From SYHX01 sp049317645 (GTDB lineage: Bacteria > Bacteroidota > Bacteroidia > UBA7662), in assembly GCA_049317645.1 (NCBI GenBank), contig JBMOHV010000023.1:1-25322 (forward strand): 25,322 bases of DNA, read 5' to 3'. The notes under the pieces are model-generated. The model had not been told where the DNA came from, searched no databases, and saw nothing but the letters and a program-made list of their open reading frames with translations. The position numbers and the translations under genes are program-made. This document shows positions 24,025 to 25,322 of this stretch, piece after piece; position 1 is the first letter of the stretch; each line of letters opens with the position of its first letter.

Positions 24025-24527
24025 TGGTTGTTGGGGTCAGCGCCTTGTTCATGGCCTTGGCTCCGATTCCCTCCCAATCCAAGGGGAATTCGGGCTGTCT
24101 GATTCAACAGGCCTGGTCTTTGTTTTGTTATTTTGAGTGGGCTTCCTCCGGGTTTACCGAGAAGGAGTACCAAGGATTGATGGCCAAAGCCGGAGGGACG
24201 GGTCGGGTGCCCATCGCCTACCGGGGGGCTTACCGAGGTCTGGCTGTCCCCTCTATGGAGGGCACCGTTCAAAAATACCAAGGGGCCAAGGCGGCGGTCG
24301 AAGATTTGAATCGGGCGGTATCGGAGGATCCTGCCAACCCCCGCTTGCGACTGCTGCGCTGGTTGTTAGAGCGTGAAATCCCGTCTTGGTTGGGCTTATC
24401 CAAGCATAAAGGGGAGGACAAAGCGTTTTTGGACCGGGCCCGTGCGGCGCTAAGTCCAGAGCAAATCCGGAACGCGGGCCCCAAGGGTGATTTGGATTGG
24501 GTGTTTTTTTTGGGTAAAGTCCAATAA
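24024..24527 (+). CDS. Small secreted protein of carotenoid cluster, function unknown
   Basis: A 167-residue product, starting from the ATG inside TAATG at the crtB stop. Residues about 2-16 are hydrophobic with a cleavage site near SQS, so it is probably exported. The mature part has helical, TPR-like character: an AYRGAYRGLA segment, then LNRAVSEDPANPRLRLLRWLLEREIPSWLG and EDKAFLDRARAAL. This resembles a small Bacteroidota protein family I recall with the pattern 'GY.GA...AK..WNP...A...P.N.E.R.LR...Q...P.FLGY...DK.FI', of unknown function. Its place between crtB and a second desaturase, coupled to crtB, suggests a role tied to carotenoid production or placement, but nothing in the sequence shows an enzyme activity. 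Confidence 0.75.
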   Translation: MVVGVSALFMALAPIPSQSKGNSGCLIQQAWSLFCYFEWASSGFTEKEYQGLMAKAGGTGRVPIAYRGAYRGLAVPSMEGTVQKYQGAKAAVEDLNRAVSEDPANPRLRLLRWLLEREIPSWLGLSKHKGEDKAFLDRARAALSPEQIRNAGPKGDLDWVFFLGKVQ

Positions 24528-24530
24528 AGA

Positions 24531-24564
24531 GTTCGAATTACCTTTTAATTTCGGGGATTCGAAC
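24531..24564. repeat. 8-bp inverted repeat before the second desaturase
   Basis: GTTCGAAT (24531-24538) and ATTCGAAC (24557-24564) are a perfect inverted repeat around an 18-nt centre holding TACCTTTT (24539-24546), one base from the -7 consensus TAnnTTTG. It lies in the 96-bp gap before the CrtD-like start. It may be an operator over a promoter; alternatively a chance event. Confidence 0.35.
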
Positions 24565-24623
24565 CTCCGCAGACCATGCCCCCTATCACCGAAAAGTCCA
24601 GGCGCCCCCATCGGCACCACAAA

Positions 24624-25322
24624 ATGCAAGCCCGCGTTGCTGTTGTAGGGGGCGGAATTGCCGGGATGGCATCGGCCGCCCGATTGGCGGCATCCGGTTG
24701 CCAGGTGGTCCTCTTTGAGGCCAACGATACCCTGGGTGGCAAATTAAGCGATCGCCACAGCGCCGGTTTTCGCTTTGATTGCGGGCCGTCTTTGTTTACG
24801 CTGCCCGAAACACTCGAAGAATTGTTCAGCGATTGCGGCAAGGATTTGAGGAATTATCTCCAATACGACAAACTCGATTTGATCACGCGTTACCATTACG
24901 GCAAGGGGACTTATGTGGATGCTTGGGCCGATCAAGAAAAGCTAGGGATCGAACTTTACGATAAATTCAACGAAGATCCCGAAAAGGTTCGGAAGTATTT
25001 CAAGAAGATTCAATGGTTGTACAACCTGACAGCTCCTGTTTTCTTGCGAAAGTCCATCCATCGTCGCTCGGAGCTTTGGTCTATTTCGAATTTCTTTAAA
25101 CTATTCGCGCTGCCTTTTGTGGGAGCCTTTCAGAGTTTGTACGAGTTCAATCGTTCGGCCTTTGACAGAGAACGTACGACCCAGTTGTTTTCGCGGGTGG
25201 CGACCTACAATGGTTCCGATCCCTACAAAGCTCCCGGAACACTTGCCCTTATCAACCATGTGGAATACGGCCTGGGGGCCTATTATCCTCGGGGTGGGAT
25301 GATCGCCATTCGGGATGCCTTG
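24624..25322 (+). CDS. CrtI-family carotenoid desaturase, CrtD-like (3' end outside window)
   Basis: The first 233 residues of a FAD-dependent carotenoid desaturase. VAVVGGGIAGMASAARL (5-21) is the dinucleotide fold, with E33 and GGKLSD (38-43), then FRFDCGPSLFTLPETLEELF (49-68). This reading differs clearly from the CrtI upstream (FDCGPSLFTLP against FDMGPSWYWMP) and resembles the Bacteroidota desaturases annotated as 1-hydroxycarotenoid 3,4-desaturase (CrtD). It may add the extra double bond at the acyclic end of saproxanthin/myxol-like pigments. The start at 24624 puts the fold at the usual distance; an in-frame ATG at 24576 would add 16 residues. The exact substrate cannot be told from this part. 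Confidence 0.85.
   Translation, partial: MQARVAVVGGGIAGMASAARLAASGCQVVLFEANDTLGGKLSDRHSAGFRFDCGPSLFTLPETLEELFSDCGKDLRNYLQYDKLDLITRYHYGKGTYVDAWADQEKLGIELYDKFNEDPEKVRKYFKKIQWLYNLTAPVFLRKSIHRRSELWSISNFFKLFALPFVGAFQSLYEFNRSAFDRERTTQLFSRVATYNGSDPYKAPGTLALINHVEYGLGAYYPRGGMIAIRDAL

Noticed and set aside
24555..24575. tRNA-like T-arm on the minus strand (GGTTCGAATCCCC)
   Set aside because: The motif fits a T-loop, but its stem pairs poorly, there is no acceptor stem partner and no anticodon or D arm upstream, and the proposed tRNA would cover the start of a real gene.

Overview
The window comes from a member of the Bacteroidota. The evidence is the outer-membrane receptors with carboxypeptidase-regulatory-like N-termini, a PorW/SprE-type TPR protein of the type IX secretion/gliding system, an F-ATP synthase with atpDC separated from the other atp genes, a very short epsilon subunit, an a subunit with a periplasmic N-terminal extension, the near absence of Shine-Dalgarno sites, and promoter-like TAnnTTTG boxes. 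I cannot place it below phylum with confidence; the gene order and carotenoid genes would suit a Saprospira/Chitinophaga-like lineage. All features are protein-coding genes or their signals. I found no tRNA, rRNA, CRISPR array or insertion sequence, and no gap over 300 bp.

Left part (1-5730, all minus strand). A probable operon reads from 5730 towards 1: an outer-membrane beta-barrel protein with a plug domain, kynureninase (kynU), and a second TonB-dependent receptor that runs off the left edge. The kynU stop and the receptor GTG start overlap.

Middle part (5827-19109). The F-type ATP synthase is in two blocks: atpD-atpC (5827-7605) and, 5.9 kb further on, atpZ/I-like gene, small membrane protein, atpB-E-F-H-A-G (13466-19109). 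Between them lie a class A penicillin-binding protein and a PorW/SprE-like TPR protein on the minus strand. On the plus strand follow a short membrane protein that looks like the N-terminal scaffold of an M23 peptidase without its peptidase domain, and a bactofilin. This inserted block concerns peptidoglycan, cell shape and secretion or gliding.

Right part (19161-25322, plus strand). tsaE (tRNA t6A modification) and alanine dehydrogenase follow the atp operon. After a promoter comes an ECF-type sigma factor gene closed by a clear terminator. A carotenoid cluster follows: crtI, crtB, a small secreted protein of unknown function, and a second CrtI-family desaturase (CrtD-like), cut by the right edge. 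The presence of two desaturases suggests a pathway beyond lycopene, perhaps to monocyclic saproxanthin/myxol-type pigments; the cyclase, hydratase and hydroxylase would lie outside the window.

Most striking observations: the M23 scaffold lacking its catalytic domain; a shared TTTTTGTTT(T)AA element before both the sigma factor and crtI; and kynureninase sandwiched between two outer-membrane receptors.
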